Source: Arthrobacter burdickii (lineage in GTDB: Bacteria; Actinomycetota; Actinomycetes; Actinomycetales; Micrococcaceae). From it: a stretch of 64,000 nucleotides of DNA. The notes under the pieces are model-generated. The model searched no databases. It was not told the origin of the DNA and worked only from the letters and a program-made list of their open reading frames with translations. The DNA is taken from contig NZ_JAROCG010000001.1 in the NCBI RefSeq assembly GCF_030433645.1, positions 1-64,000 of the forward strand, in the 5' to 3' direction. Below, piece by piece: positions 55,639-64,000 of the stretch (position 1 is its first letter; every line of letters begins with the position of its first letter). Both the position numbers and the translations under genes were made by a program.

Positions 55639-57045
55639 GTGAATACAACCTTCGATCTTTCTGCATCCTTCAAGGCGTACGACGTCCGCGGCATCGTCGG
55701 CGAGACCATCACCGTGGACTCGGTCCGCGCGGTCGGAGCAGCCTTCGTGGACTCGCTGGAACTCGCAGGGGAAACCGTCCTCGTCGGCGGTGACATGCGC
55801 CCGTCGTCCCCCGAATTCTCGAAGGCCTTCTCGGAAGGTGCCACCCTGCGCGGTGCGAACGTCGTCCTCCTCGACCTCATCTCCACGGACGAGCTGTACT
55901 ACGCCAGCGGCACCCTGAACGCGGCCGGCGTGACGTTCACCGCCAGCCACAACCCCGCCCAGTACAACGGCATGAAGATGACGCGCCCCGGAGCGGTCCC
56001 CGTCTCGTCCGAGACCGGCCTCAAGGACGTCCAGGAACGGGCCGAACGCTACCTCGCGCAGGGCACCATCCCGGCCGTCGAGGTCCGGGGCGAGACCAGC
56101 GTGCGGGACATCCTCGAAGAGTATTCACGGTTCCTCCGCACCCAGGTGGACCTCTCCTCGTCCCGGCCGCTCAAGGTCGTGGTCGACGCCGGCAACGGCA
56201 TGGCGGGCCTGACGACTCCCGCCGTCCTCGGCGACCGCCTCCTGCCGGCCCTGCCGTTCGAGATCGTCCCCCTCTACTTCGAGCTCGACGGCTCGTTCCC
56301 CAACCACCCGGCCAACCCGCTGGAGCCTGAGAACCTGCGCGACCTGCAGGCGGCCGTCGTCGAGCACGGGGCGGACATCGGGATCGCGTTCGACGGTGAC
56401 GCGGACCGCTGCTTCATCATCGACGAGAAGGGTGAGCCGGTCTCGCCGAGCGCCATCACCGCGATGGTTGCGCGCCGGGAGATCGCGCGTGCGCAGGCTG
56501 CCGGCGAGTCCGAGCCCGTGATCATTCACAACCTCATCACCTCCCGGGCCGTCCCGGAACTGATCCGGCACGACGGCGGCCGCCCTGTCCGCACCCGCGT
56601 GGGCCACTCCTTCATCAAGGCCGTCATGGCCAAGGAGGGCGCAGTGTTCGGCGGTGAGCACTCGGCCCACTACTACTTCCGTGACTTCTGGAACGCCGAC
56701 ACCGGCATGCTGGCCGCCATGCACGTCCTGGCCGCCCTCGGCGAGCAGGACGGCCCGCTCTCGGAGCTCGGGCGCGAGTACGAACCCTACTTCTCCTCGG
56801 GCGAGGTCAACTCGAAGGTGGCGGACCTCCAGGGCTCGATTGCCCGCGCCCGTGCCGAGTTCGAGCAGGACGGCGTGGTGGTCGACGACCTCGACGGCCT
56901 CACCTTCACTCCCGACCACGGCAACTGGTGGTTCAACCTCCGCCCCTCGAACACCGAGCCCTACCTCCGCCTCAATGCCGAGGCCGTGGACCCGGAGACG
57001 CTCGAGGACCTCGTCCAGCGCGTCCTCGCCGTGATCCGCGCATAG
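55639..57045 (+). CDS. manB: Phosphomannomutase/phosphoglucomutase
   Basis: 468 residues, alpha-D-phosphohexomutase family. Start of the fold FKAYDVRGIVG, catalytic phospho-Ser in FTASHNPAQYNGMK, Mg2+ site FDGDADRCF, sugar-recognition GGEHSAHYYF and phosphate-binding RPSNTEPYLR. Interconverts 1- and 6-phosphates of mannose and/or glucose, feeding GDP-mannose and glycan synthesis, and could connect glucose 1-phosphate from GlgP with glycolysis. GTG 55639 has TACACT seven bases upstream; the open frame continues upstream but is not family-like. Confidence 0.92.
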   Translation: MNTTFDLSASFKAYDVRGIVGETITVDSVRAVGAAFVDSLELAGETVLVGGDMRPSSPEFSKAFSEGATLRGANVVLLDLISTDELYYASGTLNAAGVTFTASHNPAQYNGMKMTRPGAVPVSSETGLKDVQERAERYLAQGTIPAVEVRGETSVRDILEEYSRFLRTQVDLSSSRPLKVVVDAGNGMAGLTTPAVLGDRLLPALPFEIVPLYFELDGSFPNHPANPLEPENLRDLQAAVVEHGADIGIAFDGDADRCFIIDEKGEPVSPSAITAMVARREIARAQAAGESEPVIIHNLITSRAVPELIRHDGGRPVRTRVGHSFIKAVMAKEGAVFGGEHSAHYYFRDFWNADTGMLAAMHVLAALGEQDGPLSELGREYEPYFSSGEVNSKVADLQGSIARARAEFEQDGVVVDDLDGLTFTPDHGNWWFNLRPSNTEPYLRLNAEAVDPETLEDLVQRVLAVIRA

Positions 57046-57076
57046 CCGTCCCGGGACGGCCGAACGCGCCAGAACG

Positions 57077-57112
57077 GCGAAAGGCCCCTTCCGCATGGAA
57101 GGGGCCTTTCGC
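57077..57112. terminator. Bidirectional terminator between manB and pckG
   Basis: Perfect 16-base stem (57077-57092 with 57097-57112) with a GCAT loop between convergent genes. Confidence 0.85.
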
Positions 57113-57153
57113 GTCTCCGGAAGCCGGATCCCTGGCCGGATCAGCCCACTGGA

Positions 57154-59037
57154 TCAGACGGTGTGGAAGCGTTCCTTGAGTTCCTCGAGCTGGCCCTTGA
57201 GCTCCTCGGGCAGGGATTCGCCGAAGCGGCCGTACCACTCCTCGATGGCCTGGAGTTCCTGGGCCCATTCGACGGCGTCGACATGGACGGCGGCCTCTAC
57301 CTCGGCAGGGGTCATGTCCAGGCCGGTGAGGTCCAGGGCATCCCCGGTGGGGACGTACCCGATGGGGGTCTCGACGGCGTCCGCGGTGCCCTCGAGGCGT
57401 TCGATGACCCACTTCAGCACACGGGAGTTGTCGCCGAACCCGGGCCAGGCGAACCCGCCGGATGCGGTGCGGCGGAACCAGTTGACCAGGAAGATCTTGG
57501 GCAGGCGGGACTGGTCCGCCGCCGCACTGAGGGTCAGCCAATGACGCAGGTAGTCCCCGGCGTCGTACCCGATGAAGGGCAGCATCGCCATCGGATCCCG
57601 GCGGACCCGGCCCACTTCCCCGGCGGCGGCGGCCGTGGTCTCCGAGGAGAGGGTGGAACCCATGAAGATGCCGTTGGCCCAGTTGCGCGACTGCGTGACC
57701 AGGGGGATGGTCGTCTTGCGGCGGCCGCCGAAGAGGATCGCGGAGAGTTCGACGCCGTCGGGCCGGTTGAATTCCTCCGCCAGCATGTCGATCTGGTCGA
57801 TCGGGGTGCAGAACCGGGCGTTCGGATGCGCGGCGGGGTGGTCCATGTCCGGAGTCCAGTCCCGTCCCTGCCAGTCGGTCAGGTGCGCCGGCACCTCCTC
57901 GGTCATGCCTTCCCACCACACGCCGCCGTCGTCGGTGAGTGCGACGTTGGTGAACACCGAATTGCCCTTGGCGATGGCGCGCATGGCGTTCGGGTTGGTG
58001 TGCCAGCCGGTACCGGGGGCGACACCGAACAGTCCCGCCTCAGGGTTGACGGCACGCAGCTCGCCTTCCTTCCCGAAGCGCATCCAGGTGATGTCGTCCC
58101 CGAGGGTCTCGACCTTCCAGCCCTCGATGGTCGGGTCGAGCAGCGCGAGGTTGGTCTTGCCGCACGCGGAGGGGAACGCCGCCGACAGGTAGTAGGTCTT
58201 GTCCTGCGGGGAGGTGAGCTTGAGGATCAGCATGTGCTCGGCGAGCCAGCCTTCCTCGCGGGCCATCACGGAGGCGATGCGCAGCGCGTAGCACTTCTTG
58301 CCGAGCAGGGCGTTGCCGCCATAGCCGGAGCCGTAGGACCAGATGGAACGCTCCTCGGGGAAGTGCACGATCCACTTGTCGTCGTTGCACGGCCAGGGCA
58401 CATCCGCCTCGCCCTCGGCCAGCGGTGCCCCCAGGGAGTGCAGGGCCGGGACGAAGTCGGCGCCGAGCTCGGTCATGCGGTCCAGGACCGCGGAGCCGAT
58501 GGTCGCCATGATGCGCATGGACGTCACCACGTAGGCGCTATCGGTGATCTCGACCCCGAACTTCGGGTCCTCGGCGTCGAGGTGGCCCATCACGAAGGGG
58601 ATGACGTACATGGTGCGCCCTCGCATGGCGCCGGAGAACAGGCCCGTGAGCTTGGCCTTCATCTCTCCGGGGTCCATCCAGTTGTTGGTGAAGCCCGCTT
58701 CCCTCTCGTCCTTCGAGCAGATGAACGTCTGCTCCTCGACCCGGGCCACGTCCTTGGGGTCCGAGAACGCCGCGAAGGAGTTGGGGAACGTCTCGGGATT
58801 CAGCCGCACGAAGGTCCCGGCCTCCACGAGTCCGTCCGTGAGGCGCTTGTTCTCCTCCTCCGACCCATCGATCCAGACGACCTCGGCAGGCTGCGTCAGC
58901 TGCTGCACGTCCCGCACCCAGGCGAGGAGTGCCGCATGGGTCGTCGGCGCGGAACCGGTAGCATTCGACAGCGCGGCGTCATGGGGGCTCGTGGGTGGCG
59001 TGTCGACCTGATCAAGCTGGCGCACAGGATCGCCCAT
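57154..59037 (-). CDS. pckG: Phosphoenolpyruvate carboxykinase (GTP)
   Basis: 627 residues. Makes phosphoenolpyruvate from oxaloacetate at the entry to gluconeogenesis. P-loop with the reactive Cys [12 protein letters not shown], and GTP-type motifs [21 protein letters not shown] and [15 protein letters not shown] 59037 is preceded on the minus strand by GAAGGGAAGAG. A CRP-like palindrome (TGTGA-N6-TCACG) lies 145 bases upstream, suggesting catabolite control. Confidence 0.95.
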   Translation of the reverse strand: MGDPVRQLDQVDTPPTSPHDAALSNATGSAPTTHAALLAWVRDVQQLTQPAEVVWIDGSEEENKRLTDGLVEAGTFVRLNPETFPNSFAAFSDPKDVARVEEQTFICSKDEREAGFTNNWMDPGEMKAKLTGLFSGAMRGRTMYVIPFVMGHLDAEDPKFGVEITDSAYVVTSMRIMATIGSAVLDRMTELGADFVPALHSLGAPLAEGEADVPWPCNDDKWIVHFPEERSIWSYGSGYGGNALLGKKCYALRIASVMAREEGWLAEHMLILKLTSPQDKTYYLSAAFPSACGKTNLALLDPTIEGWKVETLGDDITWMRFGKEGELRAVNPEAGLFGVAPGTGWHTNPNAMRAIAKGNSVFTNVALTDDGGVWWEGMTEEVPAHLTDWQGRDWTPDMDHPAAHPNARFCTPIDQIDMLAEEFNRPDGVELSAILFGGRRKTTIPLVTQSRNWANGIFMGSTLSSETTAAAAGEVGRVRRDPMAMLPFIGYDAGDYLRHWLTLSAAADQSRLPKIFLVNWFRRTASGGFAWPGFGDNSRVLKWVIERLEGTADAVETPIGYVPTGDALDLTGLDMTPAEVEAAVHVDAVEWAQELQAIEEWYGRFGESLPEELKGQLEELKERFHTV

Positions 59038-59181
59038 TACTCTTCCCTTCGTTGGGTGCTAGGTGTATCGATGCTAGGGGTGGCACATTTCAGGCAAGGG
59101 CGCGCATTTCGAAACATTCGGAGCGCCAGCTTCACGGAGCGCGGCATCACAAGGAAGTCGAGCGCTTACGTAACACGCTGT

Positions 59182-59197
59182 TGTGACGAAGGTCACG
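59182..59197. promoter_or_regulatory. CRP/GlxR-like operator upstream of pckG
   Basis: TGTGA, six bases, TCACG: fifteen of sixteen positions of the usual CRP-family palindrome pattern TGTGA-N6-TCACA. It is between pckG and tRNA-Arg, 145 bases before the pckG start. Confidence 0.5.
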
Positions 59198-59326
59198 TAG
59201 ACCGGTCTAGGCGAGACAGGGGTAATGGCTCGATTAGGCGTCCCGATCGATTTCAGCTAGAGTTGTCTACGGCCAAACGGCCAGCTTGTAGGACTCATCC
59301 GCACTGCGGATCGACGGACTACGGAT

Positions 59327-59402
59327 GCGTGCGTAGCTCAACGGATAGAGCATCTGACTACGGATCAGAAGGTTGGGGGTTCGAATCCCTTCGCGCGCAC
59401 CA
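59327..59402 (+). tRNA. tRNA-Arg (ACG anticodon)
   Basis: Acceptor GCGTGCG pairs with CGCGCGC (one G.U), anticodon stem TCTGA/TCAGA with loop CTACGGA giving ACG, T-loop TTCGAAT. CCA encoded at 59400-59402. Confidence 0.95.
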
Positions 59403-59422
59403 CGGTTCATCCGAACCTCCTG

Positions 59423-59450
59423 AAAGGCCCCGGCTCCGGCCGGGGCCTTT
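59423..59450 (+). terminator. Terminator after tRNA-Arg
   Basis: Eleven-base stem (59423-59433 with 59440-59450) followed by CTCGTT; also close to the next gene start. Confidence 0.75.
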
Positions 59451-59493
59451 CTCGTTGGTTGCTCCCCCGCTGGTCCGATGGGAAGCTCAGCCT

Positions 59494-60912
59494 ATGAGTG
59501 AACCCCGCACCATCGATGTCATCGTGATCGGCGCCGGCGCTGTCGGCGAGAACGTAGCAGGACGGGTGGTCCAGAAAGGCCTCTCCGCGGTGCTCGTGGA
59601 GTCCGACCTCGTCGGCGGCGAGTGCTCCTACTGGGCCTGCATGCCGTCCAAGGCGCTCCTCCGTCCCGGCACCATCCTCAATGCGGCCCGCAGCGTCGCC
59701 GGCGCACGCGAGGCAGTGACCGGCACGCTCGATGCTCAGCAGGTGCTAGAGCGCCGCACGTCGTTCACCTCCGACTGGGACGACGCCTCCCAGGAGGAAT
59801 GGGTGGCCTCCGCCGGCATCGAGCTGCAGCGCGGCTGGGCGACGCTCTCCGGTGAGCGCGAGGTGACCATCTCCCACGACGACGGCTCGACCTCCGTGTT
59901 CAGGGCCACTCAGGCGGTCGTCCTCGCCACCGGCTCGACGCCGATCGTCCCGCCCATCGACGGACTTCCGGACCTGGACTACTGGACCACCCGGGAAGCC
60001 ACCTCCGCCAGGGAGGTGCCCGCGAGCCTCGCGGTGCTCGGCGGCGGGGTGGCCGGCATCGAACTCGCGCAGGCCTACGCCCGGCTCGGCGCTGAGGTCA
60101 CGGTCATCGCCCGCAGCGGCATCCTCGGCAACTACCCGAAGGAGGCCTCGGACCTCGTCCTCGACGCGCTCCGCGGTGAGGGGGTGACGATCCTGACGGA
60201 CACGGCCACGAACGCGGTCCGCAAGGAGGGCGGCAGATTCGTGCTCGAGGTCGGGGAGGGCCGGACCGTCACGGCGGAGAAGCTGCTCGTCTCGACCGGC
60301 CGCCACCCGCACACGTCGAACATCGGCCTCGAGGCCCTGGGCCTGGACCCGAAGAAGCTGAGCCGCGACGACACCGGGCAGGTGCCCGACGCCGGCGGCT
60401 GGCTCTACGCGGTGGGCGACGTCGGAGGCAGGGTGCAATTGACGCACCAGGGCAAGTACGAGGCGCGCATGACCGGTGACGCCATCGCGGCCCGCGCTCA
60501 GGGCATCCTCGGGAACTCCGCCCCGGACTGGAGCCCCTACGCCTCGACGGCGGACCGGGGCGCCGTTCCGCAGGTCGTCTTCACCGATCCGGAGATCGCC
60601 ATGGTCGGGCGCACCCTCGATCAGGCACGGGAGGACGGCGTGAACGCGTCCGAGACCTCCCTCGAGATCGCGGTCGCCGGCTCCTCCCTCCACTCCGACG
60701 GGTACAAGGGATGGGCGCAGATGGTCGTCGACGAGGACAGGAAGGTGCTCGTGGGCGTCACCTTCGCGGGACCCGAGGTGTCCGAGATGCTGCACGCCGC
60801 CACGATCGCCGTCGTGGGCGAGGTACCCCTCGACCGTCTGTGGCACGCGGTGCCCGCTTACCCCACCGTCAGCGAGATCTGGTTGCGGCTGCTCGAGAAG
60901 TACGGGATGTAG
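59494..60912 (+). CDS. Pyridine nucleotide-disulfide oxidoreductase (dihydrolipoamide dehydrogenase/mercuric reductase-like)
   Basis: 472 residues. FAD site VIVIGAGAVGENVA, redox disulfide in GGECSYWACMPSKALL (CX4C), NAD(P) site AVLGGGVAGIELAQAYARLG, second FAD motif LYAVGDVGGRVQLTHQGKYEAR and a C-terminal dimer domain with HAVPAYPTVSEIW. The catalytic His of lipoamide dehydrogenase is in the form HAVPAYPT (lacking the usual HAHPT), so substrate is unclear. ATG 59494 follows GGGAAGC. No metal-resistance genes adjoin, so a mercuric reductase role is not supported. Confidence 0.88.
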   Translation: MSEPRTIDVIVIGAGAVGENVAGRVVQKGLSAVLVESDLVGGECSYWACMPSKALLRPGTILNAARSVAGAREAVTGTLDAQQVLERRTSFTSDWDDASQEEWVASAGIELQRGWATLSGEREVTISHDDGSTSVFRATQAVVLATGSTPIVPPIDGLPDLDYWTTREATSAREVPASLAVLGGGVAGIELAQAYARLGAEVTVIARSGILGNYPKEASDLVLDALRGEGVTILTDTATNAVRKEGGRFVLEVGEGRTVTAEKLLVSTGRHPHTSNIGLEALGLDPKKLSRDDTGQVPDAGGWLYAVGDVGGRVQLTHQGKYEARMTGDAIAARAQGILGNSAPDWSPYASTADRGAVPQVVFTDPEIAMVGRTLDQAREDGVNASETSLEIAVAGSSLHSDGYKGWAQMVVDEDRKVLVGVTFAGPEVSEMLHAATIAVVGEVPLDRLWHAVPAYPTVSEIWLRLLEKYGM

Positions 60913-61005
60913 CCCAGCCCGGCGTGCCCGCGAGAATATTCTGCTTTCATCTGTCTGCTTGGCAGGCAGATAGCCTCATCATCGGTGGAACGACCAGATG
61001 AAGGA

Positions 61006-62466
61006 TCATAGGGCGGCGTCGAGGGTGACGAAGCCGTATCCTGCCGCCCGGAGCTGGGAGATCACCTGTGGGAGGGCCGCGGCGTCGAGCATTGAGCCGT
61101 CGTCGGGGTTCGAGCCGAGGTGCATCAGGACGATCTCCCCGGGCTGCGCTGAAGCCATGACGCGCTGGACGATGAAGCTCGGGCCGCGCGTCCCGTTCTG
61201 GGTGCCTTGCCAGCCCAGGGTGTCAACGGTCCACCGGAACGCCGCGTAACCGGCGGCATTGACGTCTGCGATCGTGCGGGAATCGCGGGCGCCGAGAGGG
61301 AAGCGGAAGAACGGGAGCGAGTCGCCTCCAGCGGCCCTGATGGCCCTCTGCGCACTGCTGATCTCGGTCGCGATCTGGGCATCGGTCAGGGTCGTGAAGT
61401 CTGGGTGGGTCATGGAGTGATTGCCGATCCGATGCCCCGCGTTGTAGATCAGCGCCGGGTCGGAGGGGAACTGGTTGACCCAGTTTCCGGTGAGGAAGAA
61501 CGTGCCCGGAACGCCGTTGGCTTTGAGGGTGGCGAGGATCGATCGGAGGGCGGCGTCATTGGCGCCGGCGTCGAACGTGAGCGCGACAACCTTCCGCGTG
61601 GTCGGAATGCGCTCGAGGTCCACGCCCCGGAGCGTCGACGGAACGCCGGTGTAGATGACCTCGGTCCTGCCGCTGGCCGCGTGCCACAGGATGGAACCGC
61701 GCTGGAAGTCGCCGCGGCGCCCGCCCGTGATGCCGTACTCGCCGCTGGTCGGGTAGCCGAGCCGGCTGCGCTCCCAACCGAGAGCTACCCACCGGGCGCG
61801 GATGGCTCCGTACACCTCGCGGGCTCCCGTGGCGGGCGACCAGTAGATCGACGCGGCGGCGTTCTTGCCGCTGAAGTGGTTGTACCGGCCGACCCCGTCG
61901 GGAGTGACGGTCTCGTTCGTGAGCGGGAAGCCCAGCACGCCGGCCGGCCCGCCGAGCACGAGATAGCGTCCGCGGATCGCCCCGTGCACCTCGCGCGCTC
62001 CCGTGCCGGAGCTCCAGTAGACCGACCCTCCGGCGAAGTCGTTGTACCGACCAGCGGCGCCCGGAGTGGCGATCTCGTCCGTGAGCGGGAAGCCCAGGAA
62101 GCCGGCCGGCCCGCCGAGCACGAGATAACGTCCGCGGAGCGCCCCGTGCACCTCGCGCGCTCCGGTGCCGGAGCTCCAGTAGATCGTGCCGGCAGTGTAG
62201 TCCTGGGCGCGACCCCCGGCGATGTCGTACGCGCTGCCGACGGGCGTGCCGAGGAACGAAGCGCTGCCGCCGAGCTGCTCATAGTGCTGGATGATCGCGT
62301 CGTCGCCGGCCTGCTCCACCGCCATCAGCGCCGGAACGCTCCGCTGCGCAGCCACCGCTGATTCGGCGGCCGCGGGCGGCCCCAGAGCCGTGCCACCGAG
62401 GCCACCACCGAGGACGAGGGCGAGGGCCAATGCCATTCCGAGGACCGCGGGGCGAGACCGGCGCAT
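61006..62466 (-). CDS. Secreted polysaccharide deacetylase with LGFP repeats
   Basis: 486 residues. Signal peptide (about 1-36, ending AAAES). Then four to five LGFP modules of 54 residues (about 55-270; each with GREV-type core and LGGPAGFLGFPLTDE), which bind cell-wall glycan. A NodB polysaccharide deacetylase domain follows (about 285-486) with VVALTFDAGANDAALRSIL (metal Asp), the His pair in GNHSMTHPDF, and FFRFPLGARD. Second catalytic His in EIVLMHLGSNPDDG. Probably modifies peptidoglycan or wall polysaccharide outside the cell. ATG 62466 follows AAGGGG. An extension upstream to 62649 lacks a signal peptide and is rejected. Confidence 0.9.
   Translation of the reverse strand: MRRSRPAVLGMALALALVLGGGLGGTALGPPAAAESAVAAQRSVPALMAVEQAGDDAIIQHYEQLGGSASFLGTPVGSAYDIAGGRAQDYTAGTIYWSSGTGAREVHGALRGRYLVLGGPAGFLGFPLTDEIATPGAAGRYNDFAGGSVYWSSGTGAREVHGAIRGRYLVLGGPAGVLGFPLTNETVTPDGVGRYNHFSGKNAAASIYWSPATGAREVYGAIRARWVALGWERSRLGYPTSGEYGITGGRRGDFQRGSILWHAASGRTEVIYTGVPSTLRGVDLERIPTTRKVVALTFDAGANDAALRSILATLKANGVPGTFFLTGNWVNQFPSDPALIYNAGHRIGNHSMTHPDFTTLTDAQIATEISSAQRAIRAAGGDSLPFFRFPLGARDSRTIADVNAAGYAAFRWTVDTLGWQGTQNGTRGPSFIVQRVMASAQPGEIVLMHLGSNPDDGSMLDAAALPQVISQLRAAGYGFVTLDAAL
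61919..62178 (-). repeat. Near-identical 162-bp internal repeat within the LGFP region
   Basis: A block of about 98 bases is repeated with 162-base offset (61919-62015 and 62081-62177) with only about six differences, one 54-residue LGFP module apart. Suggests recent duplication. Confidence 0.75.
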
Positions 62467-62596
62467 TGTGACCCCTTCGTGCTGAACGAGACATGCGAGC
62501 TTTGATCGAGACGCTATGCCCCAGGGACGTGCCCGGGTAGGGCCATAAGTCCCGGACCGCACTGCGACCACCCGCGCCACCGTCCGCGGCGCTGCG

Positions 62597-63133
62597 TCAG
62601 CGGAAGGTCGACGCCCGGCGCACCACGAAGTCGGTGACGTCGGCGTCACGCCCGTCGAGTGCGGCCCAGTCGCCGTCGTACGTCAGAACGGTGAGGCCCG
62701 CGGTCGGGTAGTCCGTCGCGAGGTCCATGACCGCCGGCTCGCTCGACCGCACGGAGGCGAGGCGCATCGCAAGCTCCTGCACACCGGGGTTGTGGGCGAT
62801 GACGAGCAGGCTGGTCACCGTCGGCGGCACGTGGTTGATGAGCGTGAGCATCTCCGTCGGCCGCGCCGCGTACAGGTCGTCCTCCAGCTTGGGGGTGGGC
62901 GCCTTGTCTCCGAGCTCCTTGCAGACCCAGGTGCAGGTCTGGCGGGCGCGCAGCGCCGTGGACACGAGGATGAAGTCGGGGACGGCGTCATGCTCGAGCA
63001 TCCAGCGACCGATCAGCGGTGCGTCGGCATGCCCCCTCGAGCTGAGCGAGCGCTCGTGGTCCGGCACGCCCTCCTGGAATTCGGCCTTCGCATGGCGCAG
63101 CAGCAGGAGCTTCTTCAGGTGGTGGGAGGCCAT
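62597..63133 (-). CDS. SixA-like histidine phosphatase
   Basis: 178 residues from ATG 63133. Histidine phosphatase superfamily: nucleophile in LLLLRHAKAEF, second His in LLVIAHNPGVQEL, conserved Arg in TALRARQT. E. coli SixA dephosphorylates phospho-His of HPt/PTS proteins; here the target is unknown. The start follows TAGACT by seven bases. Located between the deacetylase and a winged-helix regulator. Confidence 0.88.
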   Translation of the reverse strand: MASHHLKKLLLLRHAKAEFQEGVPDHERSLSSRGHADAPLIGRWMLEHDAVPDFILVSTALRARQTCTWVCKELGDKAPTPKLEDDLYAARPTEMLTLINHVPPTVTSLLVIAHNPGVQELAMRLASVRSSEPAVMDLATDYPTAGLTVLTYDGDWAALDGRDADVTDFVVRRASTFR

Positions 63134-63140
63134 GATCCGA

Positions 63141-63146
63141 AGTCTA
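63141..63146 (-). promoter_or_regulatory. -10 element for leaderless SixA-like gene
   Basis: TAGACT on the minus strand, seven bases before ATG 63133. Confidence 0.45.
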
Positions 63147-63171
63147 GGGCCTCCCGGCCGCACAGGGCTGA

Positions 63172-63993
63172 CTAGATGGAGTACTCCGGTGCCGCCCAGA
63201 CGACCACTTCGGGGTGGTCGTAGAACCGGTAGCCCTGGCCGCGCACGGTCCGCACGGTATTGGCCAGGCGTCCGAGCTTCGATCGCAGCCGCCGGATGTG
63301 GACGTCGATCGTGCGCTCGTTCGGCACCTCGTCGGCGTTGCGCCACAGCCCGCTGAGCAGTTCCTCGCGACCCACGGTCCGCGCCGCGTTCTCGACGAGG
63401 TAGTTCAGGAGTTCGAACTCCTTGAAGGTCAGGTTCAGCGTCTCGCCGTCGAGGTGGACCTCACGGCGCGACAGATCGATGAGGACGCCGGTGGGCCGGG
63501 CAGGCTGGGCCTGCGACGGGGCGGGGACCGCCTCCGGCCGCGGGCGGCGGGTGACCGTCGGGTCACCAAGCGCCGCACGGACGACGTCGATGTCGGACCC
63601 ACGGGCGTCGGCCGGCGCGAGGGCAACCGCGGCGTGGCTCTCCGCCGTCGGCACGAGGGACCGCACATAGTTGCGGACGTCCTGGGCCAGCTTGGAGAAC
63701 GTGGTGCCTGCGGCAGCCGCCGTGGCCTCGTCGAGCGCGACGTAGAGCACGAAACCGCGCGCCGTCGTATCGCCGGTGACAGCCTGCGGCCCGGGCACCC
63801 CGTTGGGTGCGACGACGGGAACCGGTTCGCTCATCGGCCGTGCCGCGTCCCCTCCGGGCAGTGCCTGGAGGCGGGAATGCTGGTGGGGAACCTGCGGGGC
63901 GTGCGCGGTGTAGGACGGCGCGAACGGCTGGCGTGCCTGCCGGTTCTGGGGGGAGCGGAGGGAGATATGGACGTAGCCCGGATTTACTGACAT
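63172..63993 (-). CDS. Winged-helix (OmpR-type) regulator without a canonical receiver domain
   Basis: 273 residues. C-terminal winged-helix domain (about 165-262) with LTFKEFELLNYLVENA, ERTIDVHIRRLRSKL and RTVRGQGYRFYDHPE, as in PhoB-like regulators. Residues 1-70 are low-complexity (Pro/Gln/His-rich), and about 75-125 form a short alpha/beta segment (GFVLYVALDEATAAAAGTTFSKL) that lacks the Asp and Lys of a receiver, so phosphorylation control is unlikely. Start ATG at 63993; only seven bases of upstream sequence are in the window. 38 bases from the SixA-like gene. Confidence 0.8.
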   Translation of the reverse strand: MSVNPGYVHISLRSPQNRQARQPFAPSYTAHAPQVPHQHSRLQALPGGDAARPMSEPVPVVAPNGVPGPQAVTGDTTARGFVLYVALDEATAAAAGTTFSKLAQDVRNYVRSLVPTAESHAAVALAPADARGSDIDVVRAALGDPTVTRRPRPEAVPAPSQAQPARPTGVLIDLSRREVHLDGETLNLTFKEFELLNYLVENAARTVGREELLSGLWRNADEVPNERTIDVHIRRLRSKLGRLANTVRTVRGQGYRFYDHPEVVVWAAPEYSI

Positions 63994-64000
63994 GGAAGCA

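Noticed and set aside
57163-59493. Long plus-strand open frame joined to the disulfide oxidoreductase gene
   Set aside because: It is antisense to pckG and also runs through tRNA-Arg; the true gene starts at ATG 59494. High-GC DNA often gives such open frames.
59494-60912. Mercuric reductase
   Set aside because: No N-terminal HMA domain, no C-terminal Cys pair and no mer genes nearby; kept as a generic disulfide oxidoreductase.

Overview
The window is high-GC actinobacterial chromosome (roughly 68% G+C by eye, GTG starts common). It most resembles Micrococcaceae of the Arthrobacter/Pseudarthrobacter type. The evidence is a GlgE-type alpha-glucan operon with a maltokinase-branching enzyme fusion, carD-ispD-ispF-cysS-rlmB gene order, senX3-regX3/phoU, a proteasome activator (Bpa/PafE) and GTP-type PEP carboxykinase. 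It looks like ordinary chromosome: I see no insertion sequence, prophage, CRISPR array, rRNA or replication origin.

Layout. 0.2-12.8 kb holds alpha-glucan metabolism: glgE-treS-mak/glgB read leftward with overlapping ends, glgP is divergent, and glgX converges on glgP. 12.8-17.3 kb is a leftward run carD, ispD, ispF, cysS, rlmB, glgX (transcription control, isoprenoid precursors, tRNA charging, rRNA methylation, glycogen debranching). 17.6-21.9 kb has an LpqE-like lipoprotein, the senX3-regX3 two-component system divergent from phoU across a phosphate-type direct-repeat box, and phosphoglycerate mutase. 22-28 kb has a methyltransferase, a DUF2516 membrane protein, a trans-sulfuration PLP enzyme, tmk-holB-secreted hydrolase (two ATGA overlaps) and tRNA-Thr(CGT). 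28-36.6 kb has an aldo/keto reductase, a sigma-region-4-like membrane protein, bpa with a small partner gene, cstA-ybdD and an FUSC-type membrane protein.

36.5-42.6 kb is the most coherent accessory unit: a PucR-type regulator, an amino-acid permease, an L-lysine 2-monooxygenase (DavB-like), a previously unlisted 43-residue Cys-rich peptide gene, and a convergent nitrilase-family amidase (DavA-like). Together they read as lysine uptake and conversion to 5-aminovalerate. 42.7-53.3 kb has a quinone oxidoreductase, two tRNA-Ser genes, a 1513-residue secreted nuclease/5'-nucleotidase, an FAD/NAD(P)-binding protein and a prolyl oligopeptidase. 53.4-64 kb has a RecQ helicase fused to a phosphoribosyltransferase-like domain, a phosphohexomutase, pckG (with a CRP-like site upstream), tRNA-Arg(ACG), a disulfide oxidoreductase, a polysaccharide deacetylase with LGFP repeats, a SixA-like phosphatase and a winged-helix regulator that starts 7 bases from the right edge.

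A feature of the whole window is its gene starts. At least fourteen genes have a TAnnnT hexamer placed exactly 6 or 7 bases before the ATG/GTG with no convincing Shine-Dalgarno sequence, the arrangement expected of leaderless mRNAs. Gene ends are often marked by long, perfect bidirectional hairpins. All functional calls are from sequence reading and family knowledge; no database search was run.
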